The notes under the pieces are model-generated. The model was given only the letters and a program-made list of their open reading frames with translations. It was not told the DNA's origin and did no database searches. A stretch of DNA of 64,000 bases, taken from the NCBI RefSeq assembly GCF_002846555.1, contig NZ_PJMS01000001.1, forward strand, positions 4,386,501 through 4,450,500. Direction: 5' to 3'. The first letter of the stretch is position 1; every line of letters starts with the position of its first letter. Below, in pieces: positions 38,901-44,135 of the stretch. This DNA comes from Aquimarina sp. MAR_2010_214. GTDB lineage: Bacteria; Bacteroidota; Bacteroidia; Flavobacteriales; Flavobacteriaceae. Both the position numbers and the translations under genes were made by a program.

Positions 38901-39404
38901 AAGGGTTGACAGGTTTTCGATCCTGTCATAATGATCACCCCTATTGATCCATAAATTATCACTGTCATCAACATCTCCCGATATACCGCCAGATCCCATA
39001 TTGGTTAACGCTCCAAGATCGGCTATTGATCCATCTGAATCAATACGAATCAAATGCCCATTTATGGTACCTGCTTTTCCTATAGCATATACAAAATTAT
39101 CAACTGGATTATATCCTGTAGCATTATAGAGATCATTCGTGCTAATCGGTGCCGAATATTCTCCTGTAACCGCATCATAACTTTTTAATTCTCCACTAAT
39201 GACCTGATAGAATGTGGAAGGACAACTAAACTGACCATATCCAAAAGAACCGATCAGCATAAAGATCACACCATATACTATAGATAAATTGTTACTTTTT
39301 TTATGTATAAAAGCATTTTTTTCTACTCTACAAAAACCTAACAATCTATTTATCAAGGTAAATATGAGTTGTATTAGAAATAAGAATCGTGTATTGATTT
39401 TCAT
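23952..39404 (-). CDS. Giant T9SS type B adhesin with DUF6923, TSP3 and HYR repeats
   Basis: 5150 residues, predicted to be surface-exposed. The N-terminus is long and basic, with the hydrophobic export segment only at about residues 40-57 (VYGVIFMLIGSFGYGQ), so either an extended signal peptide or a later start (codon 49) is used. Then come two copies of a DUF6923-like propeller (about 60-320 and 497-760), each followed by TSP3 repeats; a choice-of-anchor L domain (about 1145-1415); an Ig-like domain (about 1560-1645); 32 nearly identical 79-residue HYR domains (about 1645-4172); two diverged HYR-like units; five more HYR domains (about 4324-4718); a final diverged HYR; a DUF11-like domain; and a type B sorting domain (TPNGDGINDEF, IFNRWGVKVF, RAGYLYINR). 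It begins 6 nt after the small membrane ORF at 39411 and is followed by its PorP/SprF partner. Confidence 0.95.
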   Translation of the reverse strand: MKINTRFLFLIQLIFTLINRLLGFCRVEKNAFIHKKSNNLSIVYGVIFMLIGSFGYGQFSCPSTFYQVISGELKSYDAVTGEYSAPISTNDLYNATGYNPVDNFVYAIGKAGTINGHLIRIDSDGSIADLGALTNMGSGGISGDVDDSDNLWINRGDHYDRIENLSTLPIGGSPAVITVIFTGPTSEVNDVVHINRKLYGVNKTAELVIWDLDTSIKTVVGGLSTPTTTLGFGAAFTDDKDRLYVSYNDGGLYLINDYTTGTPTSSFLNSTATTTSNDGFSCPSAPSPIDQDGDDILDPLDLDVDGDGLTNTDESPSDPFADVDGDMVFAYLDDDDADGATGNVDGVIETAFDTDGDGVPDFFDLDSDNDGIYDVVEAGHGLPHTNGRITGQDTGAGTNGLFDGLETIVDSGIINYTIADTDTVGNSNFQSTNSDGDSCSDVREAGFTDESSDGILGPIVVTVNEDGVVTSAIDGYTTPNADYINGGVVSAACSLTPFSCPQNFFQIISGELKSYDAITGEYSDPIAVSQLYNATGYNRIDNYVYAIGKGGGSSPINNHLLRIGVDGAFQDLGALTNMSGGGISGDVDDSDNLWINRGKHYDKIENLSTLPAGGSPAVVTVAFTGGTNKNTNDVVFINGKLYGVSNNNRLINWDLTSLVKTEVSGLGTPTATNFGAAFTDAENRLYVSYNNGGMYLVNDYTTATPSVTLLNNTIATTSNDGFACPTASSAFDLDGDLVLDPWDLDVDNDGIPNLNESPSDPFADGDTDNIFAYLDDNDADAGTGNADGAVETAFDTDGDGVPDFYDLDSDNDGIYDAIESGHGFATSNGRINGADTGSGNNGLFDSIETVAESGVLNYTITNTDAAGDADFESLDSDADGCSDANEAYNDWNADGANGGVYNPWNAATEPLTVSTGAVNSNGLVVAAAYNTGVVAAVTNNAVSTGCEDGDGIVGTVEDEGPNGGDGNGDGILDSSQGNVVSIPIADGTGYVTIETTGVCFQIASISTVLESELAANDATHHYPYGLVDFTLDCITPGDDVTVTYYWHITNSLAGFTYRKYGPNTPGGASDIYQDFTTTLNTTTIGGRTIATASYNLTDGVFGDDTVSDGQIIDPAGPGVLTVNSDSDGIMDSVDLDDDNDGILDRDECDLGGGTFGVELVDDANTTFEITAQNNATTLANLLFAPNSDLTLVSATVNEGSGAVAQIGTFNDGDRVTSSGGALNAFLGFDRGIIFSSGNILELDDNLSNQFSSPNALGDGINGTGAAGGGKDADFGGGSAEFDVASLEIVVNIPAETVISGQFVFASEEYNDYVNSGLNDAPKIFINGTNLALTPSGAQLSIDTVNNTVDSGSYVDNETDPTAVNIEADGFTSTITFSAVLNAGNNTIKIGVADNGDNLYDSWLAFKANSFALCFDRDTDGDNIVDRLDLDSDNDGIYDAVEAGHNQTHVNGVVSGAIGGDGVPDAVQASGSENSGTINYTVADSDSDSNYNFLELDSDADGCDDVIEAGFTDGDTNGYLGNGTFGTGLAVDGNGVVTSGTDGYTGTNINVTTAGVAPSITTQPSDSTICPSANTTFTVVTSNADTYQWQLFNGSTWDDLTDTGIHSTTTTATLNITNALIADNGNQYRVVVSSSTYVCTSETSISVTLTVEDTTNPTITCPATVNVNVDAGLCTASSVALGTPTTGDNCAVASTTNNAPTIFPLGNTTVTWTVTDSSGNTATCTQTVTVTDNIDPTITCPATVNVNVDAGLCTASSVALGTPTTGDNCAVASTTNDAPTIFPLGDTTVTWTVTDSSGNTTTCTQTVTVTDNIDPTITCPATVNVNVDAGLCTASSVALGTPTTGDNCAVASTTNDAPTIFPLGNTTVTWTVTDSSGNTATCTQTVTVTDNIDPTITCPATVNVNVDAGLCTASSVALGTPTTGDNCAVASTTNDAPTIFPLGDTTVTWTVTDSSGNTATCTQTVTVTDNIDPTITCPATVNVNVDAGLCTASSVALGTPTTGDNCAVASTTNNAPTIFPLGDTTVTWTVTDSSGNTATCTQTVTVTDNIDPTITCPATVNVNVDAGLCTASSVALGTPTTGDNCAVASTTNNAPTIFPLGDTTVTWTVTDSSGNTATCTQTVTVTDNIDPTITCPATVNVNVDAGLCTASSVALGTPTTGDNCAVASTTNDAPTIFPLGNTTVTWTVTDSSGNTTTCTQTVTVTDNIDPTITCPATVNVNVDAGLCTASSVALGTPITGDNCAVASTTNNAPTIFPLGDTTVTWTVTDSSGNTATCTQTVTVTDNIDPTITCPATVNVNVDAGLCTASSVALGTPTTGDNCAVASTTNNAPTIFPLGNTTVTWTVTDSSGNTATCTQTVTVTDNIDPTITCPATVNVNVDAGLCTASSVALGTPTTGDNCAVASTTNDAPTIFPLGDTTVTWTVTDSSGNTATCTQTVTVTDNIDPTITCPATVNVNVDAGLCTASSVALGTPTTGDNCAVASTTNDAPTIFPLGDTTVTWTVTDSSGNTATCTQTVTVTDNIDPTITCPATVNVNVDAGLCTASSVALGTPTTGDNCAVASTTNNAPTIFPLGDTTVTWTVTDSSGNTTTCTQTVTVTDNIDPTITCPATVNVNVDAGLCTASSVALGTPTTGDNCAVASTTNDAPTIFPLGNTTVTWTVTDSSGNTATCTQTVTVTDNIDPTITCPATVNVNVDAGLCTASSVALGTPTTGDNCAVASTTNDAPTIFPLGDTTVTWTVTDSSGNTATCTQTVTVTDNIDPTITCPATVNVNVDAGLCTASSVALGTPTTGDNCAVASTTNNAPTIFPLGDTTVTWTVTDSSGNTATCTQTVTVTDNIDPTITCPATVNVNVDAGLCTASSVALGTPTTGDNCAVASTTNNAPTIFPLGNTTVTWTVTDSSGNTATCTQTVTVTDNIDPTITCPATVNVNVDAGLCTASSVALGTPTTGDNCAVASTTNDAPTIFPLGDTTVTWTVTDSSGNTTTCTQTVTVTDNIDPTITCPATVNVNVDAGLCTASSVALGTPTTGDNCAVASTTNDAPTIFPLGDTTVTWTVTDSSGNTTTCTQTVTVTDNIDPTITCPATVNVNVDAGLCTASSVALGTPTTGDNCAVASTTNNAPTIFSLGDTTVTWTVTDSSGNTATCTQTVTVTDNIDPTITCPATVNVNVDAGLCTASSVALGTPTTGDNCAVASTTNDAPTIFPLGDTTVTWTVTDSSGNTATCTQTVTVTDNIDPTITCPATVNVNVDAGLCTASSVALGTPTTGDNCAVASTTNNAPTIFPLGDTTVTWTVTDSSGNTATCTQTVTVTDNIDPTITCPATVNVNVDAGLCTASSVALGTPTTGDNCAVASTTNDAPTIFPLGDTTVTWTVTDSSGNTATCTQTVTVTDNIDPTITCPATVNVNVDAGLCTASSVALGTPTTGDNCAVASTTNDAPTIFPLGDTTVTWTVTDSSGNTATCTQTVTVTDNIDPTITCPATVNVNVDAGLCTASSVALGTPTTGDNCAVASTTNDAPTIFPLGDTTVTWTVTDSSGNTATCTQTVTVTDNIDPTITCPATVNVNVDAGLCTASSVALGTPTTGDNCAVASTTNDAPTIFPLGDTTVTWTVTDSSGNTATCTQTVTVTDNIDPTITCPATVNVNVDAGLCTASSVALGTPTTGDNCAVASTTNNAPTIFPLGDTTVTWTVTDSSGNTATCTQTVTVTDNIDPTITCPATVNVNVDAGLCTASSVALGTPTTGDNCAVASTTNDAPTIFPLGDTTVTWTVTDSSGNTATCTQTVTVTDNIDPTITCPATVNVNVDAGLCTASSVALGTPTTGDNCAVASTTNDAPTIFPLGDTTVTWTVTDSSGNTATCTQTVTVTDNIDPTISCPATVNVNVDAGLCTASSVALGTPTTGDNCAVASTTNNAPTIFPLGDTTVTWTVTDSSGNTATCTQTVTVTDNIDPTITCPATVNVNVDAGLCTASSVALGTPTTGDNCAVASTTNDAPTIFPLGDTTVTWTVTDSSGNTATCTQTVTVTDNIDPTITCPATVNVNVDAGLCTASSVALGTPTTGDNCAVASTTNDAPTIFPLGDTTVTWTVTDSSGNTATCTQTVTVTDNIDPTITCPATVNVNVDAGLCTASSVALGTPTTGDNCAVASTTNDAPTIFPLGDTTVTWTVTDSSGNTATCTQTVTVTDNEAPVANVNPLADVIGECTATVIAPTATDNCGGIITATTTDPTSYTVIGTYTITWTYDDGNGNTSQQTQTVIVQDTGIPVPDVNPLPDVVGECIATITTIPTATDGCGGATTINGTTTDPLTYTTQGTFTVTWNYDDGNGNVVQQIQTVIVDDTIDPTIVCPADVSVNVDAGLCTASSVALGTPTTSDNCAVASTTNDAPTIFPLGDTTVTWTVTDSSGNTATCTQTVTVTDNINPTISCPATVNVNVDAGLCTASSVALGTPTTGDNCAVASTTNNAPTIFPLGDTTVTWTVTDSSGNTATCTQTVTVTDNIDPTITCPTTVNVNVDAGLCTASSVALGTPTTGDNCAVASTTNDAPTIFPLGDTTVTWTVTDSSGNTATCTQTVTVTDNINPTITCPATVNVNVDAGLCTASSVALGTPTTGDNCAVASTTNDAPTIFPLGDTTVTWTVTDSSGNTATCTQTVTVTDNINPTISCPATVNVNVDAGLCTASSVALGTPTTGDNCAVASTTNNAPTIFPLGDTTVTWTVTDSSGNTATCTQIVTVIDNIDPVVTGCPSDIVQNANVNTCNTVVSWTPPTATDNCTNPLIVSSTHNPGDVFPVGTTTVIYTFSDASGNSDTCTFDIVVPTVAVANNDIIVINGTTGGDSVNIVEANDLLDCSPVILGTNVVITGVTDSDSGDGVSLDPITGIVTVLPNTMPGEYIINYTLCSVTTPVVCDDAIAVISVVIANDISNLALTKTASYVDVNGDDIPNEGDEIQYTFTIENTGNVDITNIVLNDPLPGIVVVGDPIDLVPGETDTDSFTATYVLTEEDIRSGSVSNQATVIGQNPNGLDISDLSDDPLNDTNIDLDNDGDFEDETVFIIVPEDIIIYTGITPNGDGINDEFRIMGLSDFPKNTLQIFNRWGVKVFEQDGYEQPGVRFFKGASSGRQTINGKEELPVGTYYYVLEYENASGVHKSRAGYLYINR
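25252..26436 (-). repeat. Second HYR block, 5 units of 237 bp
   Basis: Five 79-codon HYR units (VNVDAGLCTASSVALGTPTT core) continue the large block after an interruption of about 450 bp that encodes two diverged HYR-like units. The interruption marks either an insertion into an older array or the boundary of array expansion. Confidence 0.9.
26887..34470 (-). repeat. First HYR block, 32 units of 237 bp
   Basis: Counting unit ends every 237 bp from 27123 to 34470 gives 32 units. The protein is almost invariant, differing mainly at N/D positions (NNAP or NDAP, LGNTT or LGDTT) and at A/T in GNTATC or GNTTTC. Silent positions vary more than replacement positions. Each unit keeps two cysteine-rich motifs (ITCPA and DNCAV), which may form disulfides outside the cell. 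Exact copy number depends on a correct assembly. Confidence 0.95.
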
Positions 39405-39410
39405 AAGCTA

Positions 39411-39890
39411 TTATGATAAAATTGTTTTATTATTCTGAAGAGATTTATTAGAATCTATACCTACTCTACTTTTAGAAATCTGTAATAATGTATAATCTTG
39501 TTGAATTGGCTTTACATATTTCTGAAAAGAACTATGAATAGTACTTACTACACTATTTTTTGAGGTATGAGTAGTACTGCATATATTATTTTTATGTGTA
39601 AACGTGTATATATGAGAATCTATACTATAATTATGAGCTGTACTATTTTCTATATGTATCTTGGCATGATTATTATTTTTAAGTAAGAGAGCAGAAGAAG
39701 ACTTTAAAAATGAGTATGCTATAAATGAATATAATACCAATAGAAGAGTAATCACTCCCATCAAAATTATGATGTTATAGTTGGATAGTGTATCTATTTT
39801 TCGAACATAATTCGTATAGATACCAGAAAAATTATCTTTTATAGAAGAAGACCTTTGTACATCTGTTGATGCAAAAAAATAAAACCTCAT
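39411..39890 (-). CDS. Small single-pass membrane ORF in leader module C
   Basis: 159 residues with ATGAG at 39890, 51 nt below the conserved leader hairpin and 6 nt upstream of the giant adhesin gene, so translational coupling is likely. One strong hydrophobic segment lies at about residues 42-66 (NIIILMGVITLLLVLYSFIA). It is preceded by a short hydrophilic N-terminus and followed by a Ser/Thr/His/Asn-rich tail with no recognised domain. A frameshifted homologue sits in the same position before the other giant gene (22037-22343), so the ORF belongs to the cassette and is not random. It could be a membrane-bound regulator or assembly factor of the adhesin, or a leader whose translation controls the giant gene. 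I do not recognise the family. Confidence 0.6.
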   Translation of the reverse strand: MRFYFFASTDVQRSSSIKDNFSGIYTNYVRKIDTLSNYNIIILMGVITLLLVLYSFIAYSFLKSSSALLLKNNNHAKIHIENSTAHNYSIDSHIYTFTHKNNICSTTHTSKNSVVSTIHSSFQKYVKPIQQDYTLLQISKSRVGIDSNKSLQNNKTILS

Positions 39891-39920
39891 AATGGTTGAT
39901 TTAATATTAAATTGATCGTT

Positions 39921-39975
39921 ATTCAGATCCCTGGAATTGGCGGCTCGCCAAAAGTTTTACAATTCCGGGATTGTT
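39921..39975 (-). promoter_or_regulatory. Conserved leader hairpin, copy C (best paired)
   Basis: The arms ATCCCTGGAATTG (39927-39939) and CAATTCCGGGAT (39960-39971) pair over 12 positions with one bulged base. They close on an apical region whose minus-strand sequence is TAAAACTTTTGGCGAGCC plus two bases. It has the strongest stem of the four copies. The downstream stretch GAATAACGAT to AAATCAACCATTATGAG is shared with copies A and B. Confidence 0.75.
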
Positions 39976-40618
39976 ATTCTATATTCTCATGTATGCATAT
40001 TATCAAATAAAAAACATCTTTTCTTTTCACATCCCTATACAACAAAATGTCATTTATTAACAGATTCTGAAATCACATGTATTGTGCTTTCAAAATGGTA
40101 TTATATATTTTGCTTATAAGAAAATCAGACGAGAAAAACATCGTCACACGTTTTATGAAAGAAATAAAAGTAGTGTTATCCATAAGCTATTTATTTTATC
40201 GATTAAAGTTCACTAATTATAATATCTACGGGCAAATAAATATCATACTATATCACAGCTATATTACTGTAATTTTCTATCTAAAATAGCCATCAAAAAA
40301 GAACACATTTGAGACATAGAGGGGTAAGAAATAAAATGTCTGGTGTAATTTTTTTTATAAGCGATATCTATTTTTAAGTAATGTGTTTACGTTGTACATT
40401 TATTAACATTATAAATGTATACATAAAACTTTGATTATGAATATTTTAAAACACCAAAATAATTACGGTTTTACCATAAAAATAGGTTGAAATCATCAAT
40501 TTTAAGGACGAAAGACAGGTTTTTGAGAAAATCTCACAAATTCACATTATGGTTTCTAAAAAAATAATCAATACTTATTTAACCTTGATTATGTATTGAG
40601 AAGCCCAATTATTATATA
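39976..40618. other. Gene-free stretch upstream of leader C
   Basis: About 640 nt of AT-rich DNA. Small frames here (for example one starting at 40077) show no domain or homologue in the window. Blocks shared with other leader copies: ATAAAAGTAGTGTTATCCAT at 40163, GGGGTAAGAAA at 40321-40331, AACATTATAAATGTATACAT near 40407, and ACGGT-TTT-ACCAT at 40465-40477. Several of these resemble blocks at similar distances before copies A, B and D. Confidence 0.5.
40465..40477. promoter_or_regulatory. Candidate operator ACGGT-N3-ACC (C copy)
   Basis: ACGGTTTTACCAT is a near-palindrome with 5-bp arms. Versions occur at 1903-1915, at 44639-44651 (other orientation) and, as a perfect palindrome ACGGTAAAACCGT, at 49976-49988 before the LytTR gene. 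A shared regulator binding here is inference. Confidence 0.4.
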
Positions 40619-40652
40619 AAAAAAGAGGTTATCAATTTGATAACCTCTTTTA
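40612..40652 (-). terminator. Rho-independent terminator of the sulfatase gene
   Basis: On the minus strand AAGAGGTTATCA and TGATAACCTCTT form a perfect stem with a tiny loop, followed by seven T. It lies about 50 nt past the sulfatase stop codon, so the sulfatase is not co-transcribed with the adhesin cassettes. Confidence 0.9.
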
Positions 40653-40700
40653 CTTCACACTCTTACCTTACTAGTCATGTGATCATGATATAATTTAACA

Positions 40701-43700
40701 TTACATCTTGATTAATCGCTTTTGAATTATAGTATCACCAACACTTATTTTTATAAAATACTGACCTGTAGATAAATCTTGAGTAGGCACTTTAATTCTT
40801 TCTTGATTTGTGTATGATTTCAAGAATATTGATTGTCCTAAATTATTAAATATTTCTACTTCTGTATTTTGATCACTACTTTGTTTTGAAGTAATATATA
40901 TCTGGTTTCCAAATGGATTTGGATATATCGAAAACATATCTTCTTTAGATATCATTTCTTCTTCTAATGCTTGCTCATCTGCTTGTGTTTCGGATTGTAC
41001 TTCTGCTTCTGTATTTACATCATTAACCATTGTTGTACTGGTCATCGAAGCGTTAGGGGTACTGCATCCATTAATTACCACATCATCTATATATACCCAA
41101 TCTGAATTACCAGATGCATCTGCTCTAAATCGAATTTGAGTAGTTGCAGTAAAAGGACCTGGGATTACCACCTGATCATTATAACGTTGATTGTTTACAA
41201 ATTCATCAGACTGGTTCCACTCTTCTACCGTAGTAAAATTAGCTCCGCCATCTGTTGATATCTGCAACCAGAAATCTTCATTATTATTATCCATACTTCT
41301 ACAGTAATATGAGAAATCAATCGTCAATTCTTCATAGCTTGTCATATCAAAATTAAAAGTAGTCATTACTGATGTAGATGTATTATCTCGTAATCGTATA
41401 CAGTATGTTCCCGAATTTGCATACGCTGCATCGCTAGAACTTCTTCTTGCATCAGATCCACCACCTGACCATACTCCCCACCCGGATTCAAAATCTTCTG
41501 AGTTGATAACAGCATATGTACATTCTGATGGATTAGGATCTGGAAGACACCCTGACGTGATAACTTGCGCTGCAGAAAGTGCAAAATCATAAACAACCGC
41601 TGCATCCATTTTTCCTGTATAAAAATTATTTGCGGTTTCTCCATAACTATCTTTTTTCTGTACACCGCCAATTCCTCCTGATCCTATATGTGTAGGAACA
41701 GAACTTGGTGCAGCACTGCTAGAAGCAGCAGAAACACCATCAATATATAAGCTATGGCTAGTACTTCCTCCATTATACACTACAGCAACATGGTGCCAAT
41801 CTCCATCATTTGGAAAAGCTACACTGTGACTATCAGAAACCGTAGCGCTATTTCTTACTATAGACTCGAGGTTGGTTCCATTCAACCTCAATACAACACC
41901 ACTAATCCCTCCTCCTTCTTCAAAAAGATTCTGGATACCAGACAAAGCAGTTGGTTTTATCCACATAGCAACACTTCTTTGCGACATCGATGCAATCAAA
42001 AATGGTCCTGGGTTTTGGCTATATTGTATTTTAGTAGCTCCATCAAATACAGCAGATCGATCTCCTTCTTTAAAATCTACTGTATCATAGGTTAATGCTC
42101 CTATAGTAGAAAGAGGATCATTATTACTTGCAGAAGCATCATTTGCATCTATACCAACATCAAAATTCCAAAGTGCCAAATATGTATCTGGCTCAACACA
42201 ACTAACAACAGATGGATTGATCTGGATTATTTCTGGTAACGGAACCGTAAGTCCACTACTTCTAAATGTGGGTAACGGAGCCGATATATTAATAAGATAG
42301 TTGCGAAGATCAGTACTTAGATCATTTGCTATAGTTAATGTTGCATTATCAGGACTTCCTGATAATAAATTCGTAGCTTCACCAATATCGGTAATCAGGT
42401 TATACATTTCATAAGAAGCGGTTTCATAATTATGAATCAATTTATAGTCTCCTTTTCGTATAATAGATACTGGTCTTTGATCTCTTTTAGAATCAATCAG
42501 ATATCCAGGAAAGTGCCAATAGATCGCATCTCTGTTTAAATTAGGATTAGTACCTGTTAGCATAGCCCATTGACTTACCCCATCGATATCATATCCTGTT
42601 GGTAATGTCCCTCCTGCTGCTTCAACCACTGTTGGATACAGATCAAAAGCAACAATAGGAGTATTATTAATTGTTCCTGTATTAGCCAATAAACCTTCAG
42701 ACCATGCAATAGTTACTGATCGTACACCGCCTTCATAATGCTCTCCTTTCATTCCTCTTAGCGGACCATTATCATCTGTTCCGATTGCGCCACCATTATC
42801 AGAAATAAAGTACACCAATGTATTTGCAGATAACATATGGCCAGGATTTCTGGGATCTGCCGTTGTTTTTAGATAATCGACAAGCCTACTAATGGTTTGA
42901 TCCATTCCTTCTGCAATTGCTGCTTGAGCAATATTTGTATGTCCCATCTGACTAGGGTTCGTATTATTTTTAGCTACATATTTGGCATATAAATCAGGCC
43001 TTGCATTTGCCTGACCCCAAGGGCCATGTATAGCATAGTTACTAAAATGCATAAAAAATGGAGATGTATTATTTGCATTCATAAAATCGATTGCGGCATC
43101 TGCCATTGCATCGGTTACGTGTTTTGCGGTTCCGTCTAAAGAACTATCTCCTGCAAGAGCCATAGATTCACTTAATGTATAAGGTGCTGCATATGGATCC
43201 AGTTCTGGACCTATTTTACTGTGGAAAGTCCAAACCCCGCCAGATTGCGAAGCAAAATAACTTCCCGGACTTCCCGGAGAACCACCTCCATAATTGAAAT
43301 CAAATCCCTGATCGGTAGGTGAATTACTCATACTTCCACCAGAATGATATTTTCCAAAATGAGCTGTTGTATATCCACTTGTTTTTATGGTTTCGGCTAT
43401 CGTAATCGCACTAGCCGGAATTTCATCTTCTCCATTAGAGATCCCCTGACTAGGCCCTACTAATAATGTAGAACTCCCTCCTCTATTTAAACCATTTACC
43501 GCAAATACATTATTATCTGGTCTTGAAGCATATTGCCCACTTAAAATTGCAGCCCTTGTGGGTGCACAATTTGCTCCGTTTACATAAGCCTGCGGAAATG
43601 CGATACCTTGAGTAGCCAATGTTTCTAAAGTTGGCGTCTCATAAAAGTCACTAGGGTTATTAAGATTAGTGGCTCCTGTACTTACCTGTGACCACCCCAT

Positions 43701-43802
43701 ATCATCAGCAATGATAACCACAATATTTGGAGATTGAGAATAGATTGAACTACTAACACCAATACAGAGTAGCAGTACTAAAAATTTGGTTGTTGTTTTC
43801 AT
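40701..43802 (-). CDS. Secreted sulfatase with LamG domain and T9SS type A sorting domain
   Basis: 1033 residues. A signal peptide (about 1-23, ending SIYSQ) is followed by a type I sulfatase domain (about 24-510). The domain has the metal-binding IIADDMGW stretch and the C-A-P-T-R motif at Cys79 (CAPTRAAILSGQY), the cysteine that a formylglycine-generating enzyme converts to the catalytic residue. Then come a concanavalin-like LamG domain (about 545-750, with SVAMWIKP and DGDWHHVAVVYNG), a second jelly-roll domain (about 770-920), an acidic linker and a type A T9SS sorting domain (FSIYPNPFGNQIYI, GQYFIKI, KRLIKM). It probably removes sulfate esters from marine polysaccharides outside the cell. 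No polysaccharide lyase or SusCD pair is nearby. Leader hairpin D lies about 290 nt upstream. The substrate cannot be read from the sequence. Confidence 0.93.
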   Translation of the reverse strand: MKTTTKFLVLLLCIGVSSSIYSQSPNIVVIIADDMGWSQVSTGATNLNNPSDFYETPTLETLATQGIAFPQAYVNGANCAPTRAAILSGQYASRPDNNVFAVNGLNRGGSSTLLVGPSQGISNGEDEIPASAITIAETIKTSGYTTAHFGKYHSGGSMSNSPTDQGFDFNYGGGSPGSPGSYFASQSGGVWTFHSKIGPELDPYAAPYTLSESMALAGDSSLDGTAKHVTDAMADAAIDFMNANNTSPFFMHFSNYAIHGPWGQANARPDLYAKYVAKNNTNPSQMGHTNIAQAAIAEGMDQTISRLVDYLKTTADPRNPGHMLSANTLVYFISDNGGAIGTDDNGPLRGMKGEHYEGGVRSVTIAWSEGLLANTGTINNTPIVAFDLYPTVVEAAGGTLPTGYDIDGVSQWAMLTGTNPNLNRDAIYWHFPGYLIDSKRDQRPVSIIRKGDYKLIHNYETASYEMYNLITDIGEATNLLSGSPDNATLTIANDLSTDLRNYLINISAPLPTFRSSGLTVPLPEIIQINPSVVSCVEPDTYLALWNFDVGIDANDASASNNDPLSTIGALTYDTVDFKEGDRSAVFDGATKIQYSQNPGPFLIASMSQRSVAMWIKPTALSGIQNLFEEGGGISGVVLRLNGTNLESIVRNSATVSDSHSVAFPNDGDWHHVAVVYNGGSTSHSLYIDGVSAASSSAAPSSVPTHIGSGGIGGVQKKDSYGETANNFYTGKMDAAVVYDFALSAAQVITSGCLPDPNPSECTYAVINSEDFESGWGVWSGGGSDARRSSSDAAYANSGTYCIRLRDNTSTSVMTTFNFDMTSYEELTIDFSYYCRSMDNNNEDFWLQISTDGGANFTTVEEWNQSDEFVNNQRYNDQVVIPGPFTATTQIRFRADASGNSDWVYIDDVVINGCSTPNASMTSTTMVNDVNTEAEVQSETQADEQALEEEMISKEDMFSIYPNPFGNQIYITSKQSSDQNTEVEIFNNLGQSIFLKSYTNQERIKVPTQDLSTGQYFIKISVGDTIIQKRLIKM

Positions 43803-43976
43803 AGATTAATGGTTTAAAATTTACAATCGTTATGATTGGATAGATTAGTTGTTTTTATATATTTAGTTATAGTCATATTATATAATAGTATCTAATGAAG
43901 ATGGCTTAAATTCTTCACTAACTCATTATCATACTGATCTTTGGGAGGATTCTAAACTTAGAAAGGAAAATCATTA

Positions 43977-44042
43977 TCAGATCTGGGAAACTACTAACTC
44001 AAAAAAACAATAAGAATTTTGAGTTCTTTTTTTAGAAAACAT
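43977..44042 (-). CDS. Possible 21-residue leader peptide, copy D
   Basis: The first ATG below leader hairpin D opens a 21-codon frame (MFSKKRTQNSYCFFELVVSQI). Spacing from the core is 63 nt rather than 50-51, and the ATGAG context of the other copies is absent. Within the frame the RNA can fold AACTCAAAA onto TTTTTGAGTT. There is weak support for translation. Confidence 0.2.
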   Translation of the reverse strand: MFSKKRTQNSYCFFELVVSQI

Positions 44043-44087
44043 TACTTGATGTGTATTGTTTCTAAATTATAAATAGTATTTCTATTC

Positions 44088-44135
44088 CAGATACTGCTTT
44101 TGTCGGCTCGCCAAAGTTTTACAGTTGCAGCGTTG
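44088..44135 (-). promoter_or_regulatory. Conserved leader hairpin, copy D
   Basis: The core TAAAACTTTGGCGAGCC is intact on the minus strand (GGCTCGCC at 44105-44112). Arms pair CTGC (44094-44097) with GCAG (44127-44130) and TGT with ACA around an internal loop. It lies about 290 nt upstream of the sulfatase ATG, so the sulfatase transcript probably carries it in its 5' untranslated region. Confidence 0.6.

Noticed and set aside
39937..40289. Two overlapping plus-strand ORFs of 60 and 70 codons
   Set aside because: They read through the conserved leader hairpin or its upstream region in the antisense direction, with no similarity to anything else in the window.
43985..44035. AACTCAAAA / TTTTTGAGTT hairpin as a terminator or attenuator of leader D
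   Set aside because: There is no T tract after the stem and the pairing is almost only A-T, so it is kept as a note and not as a feature.
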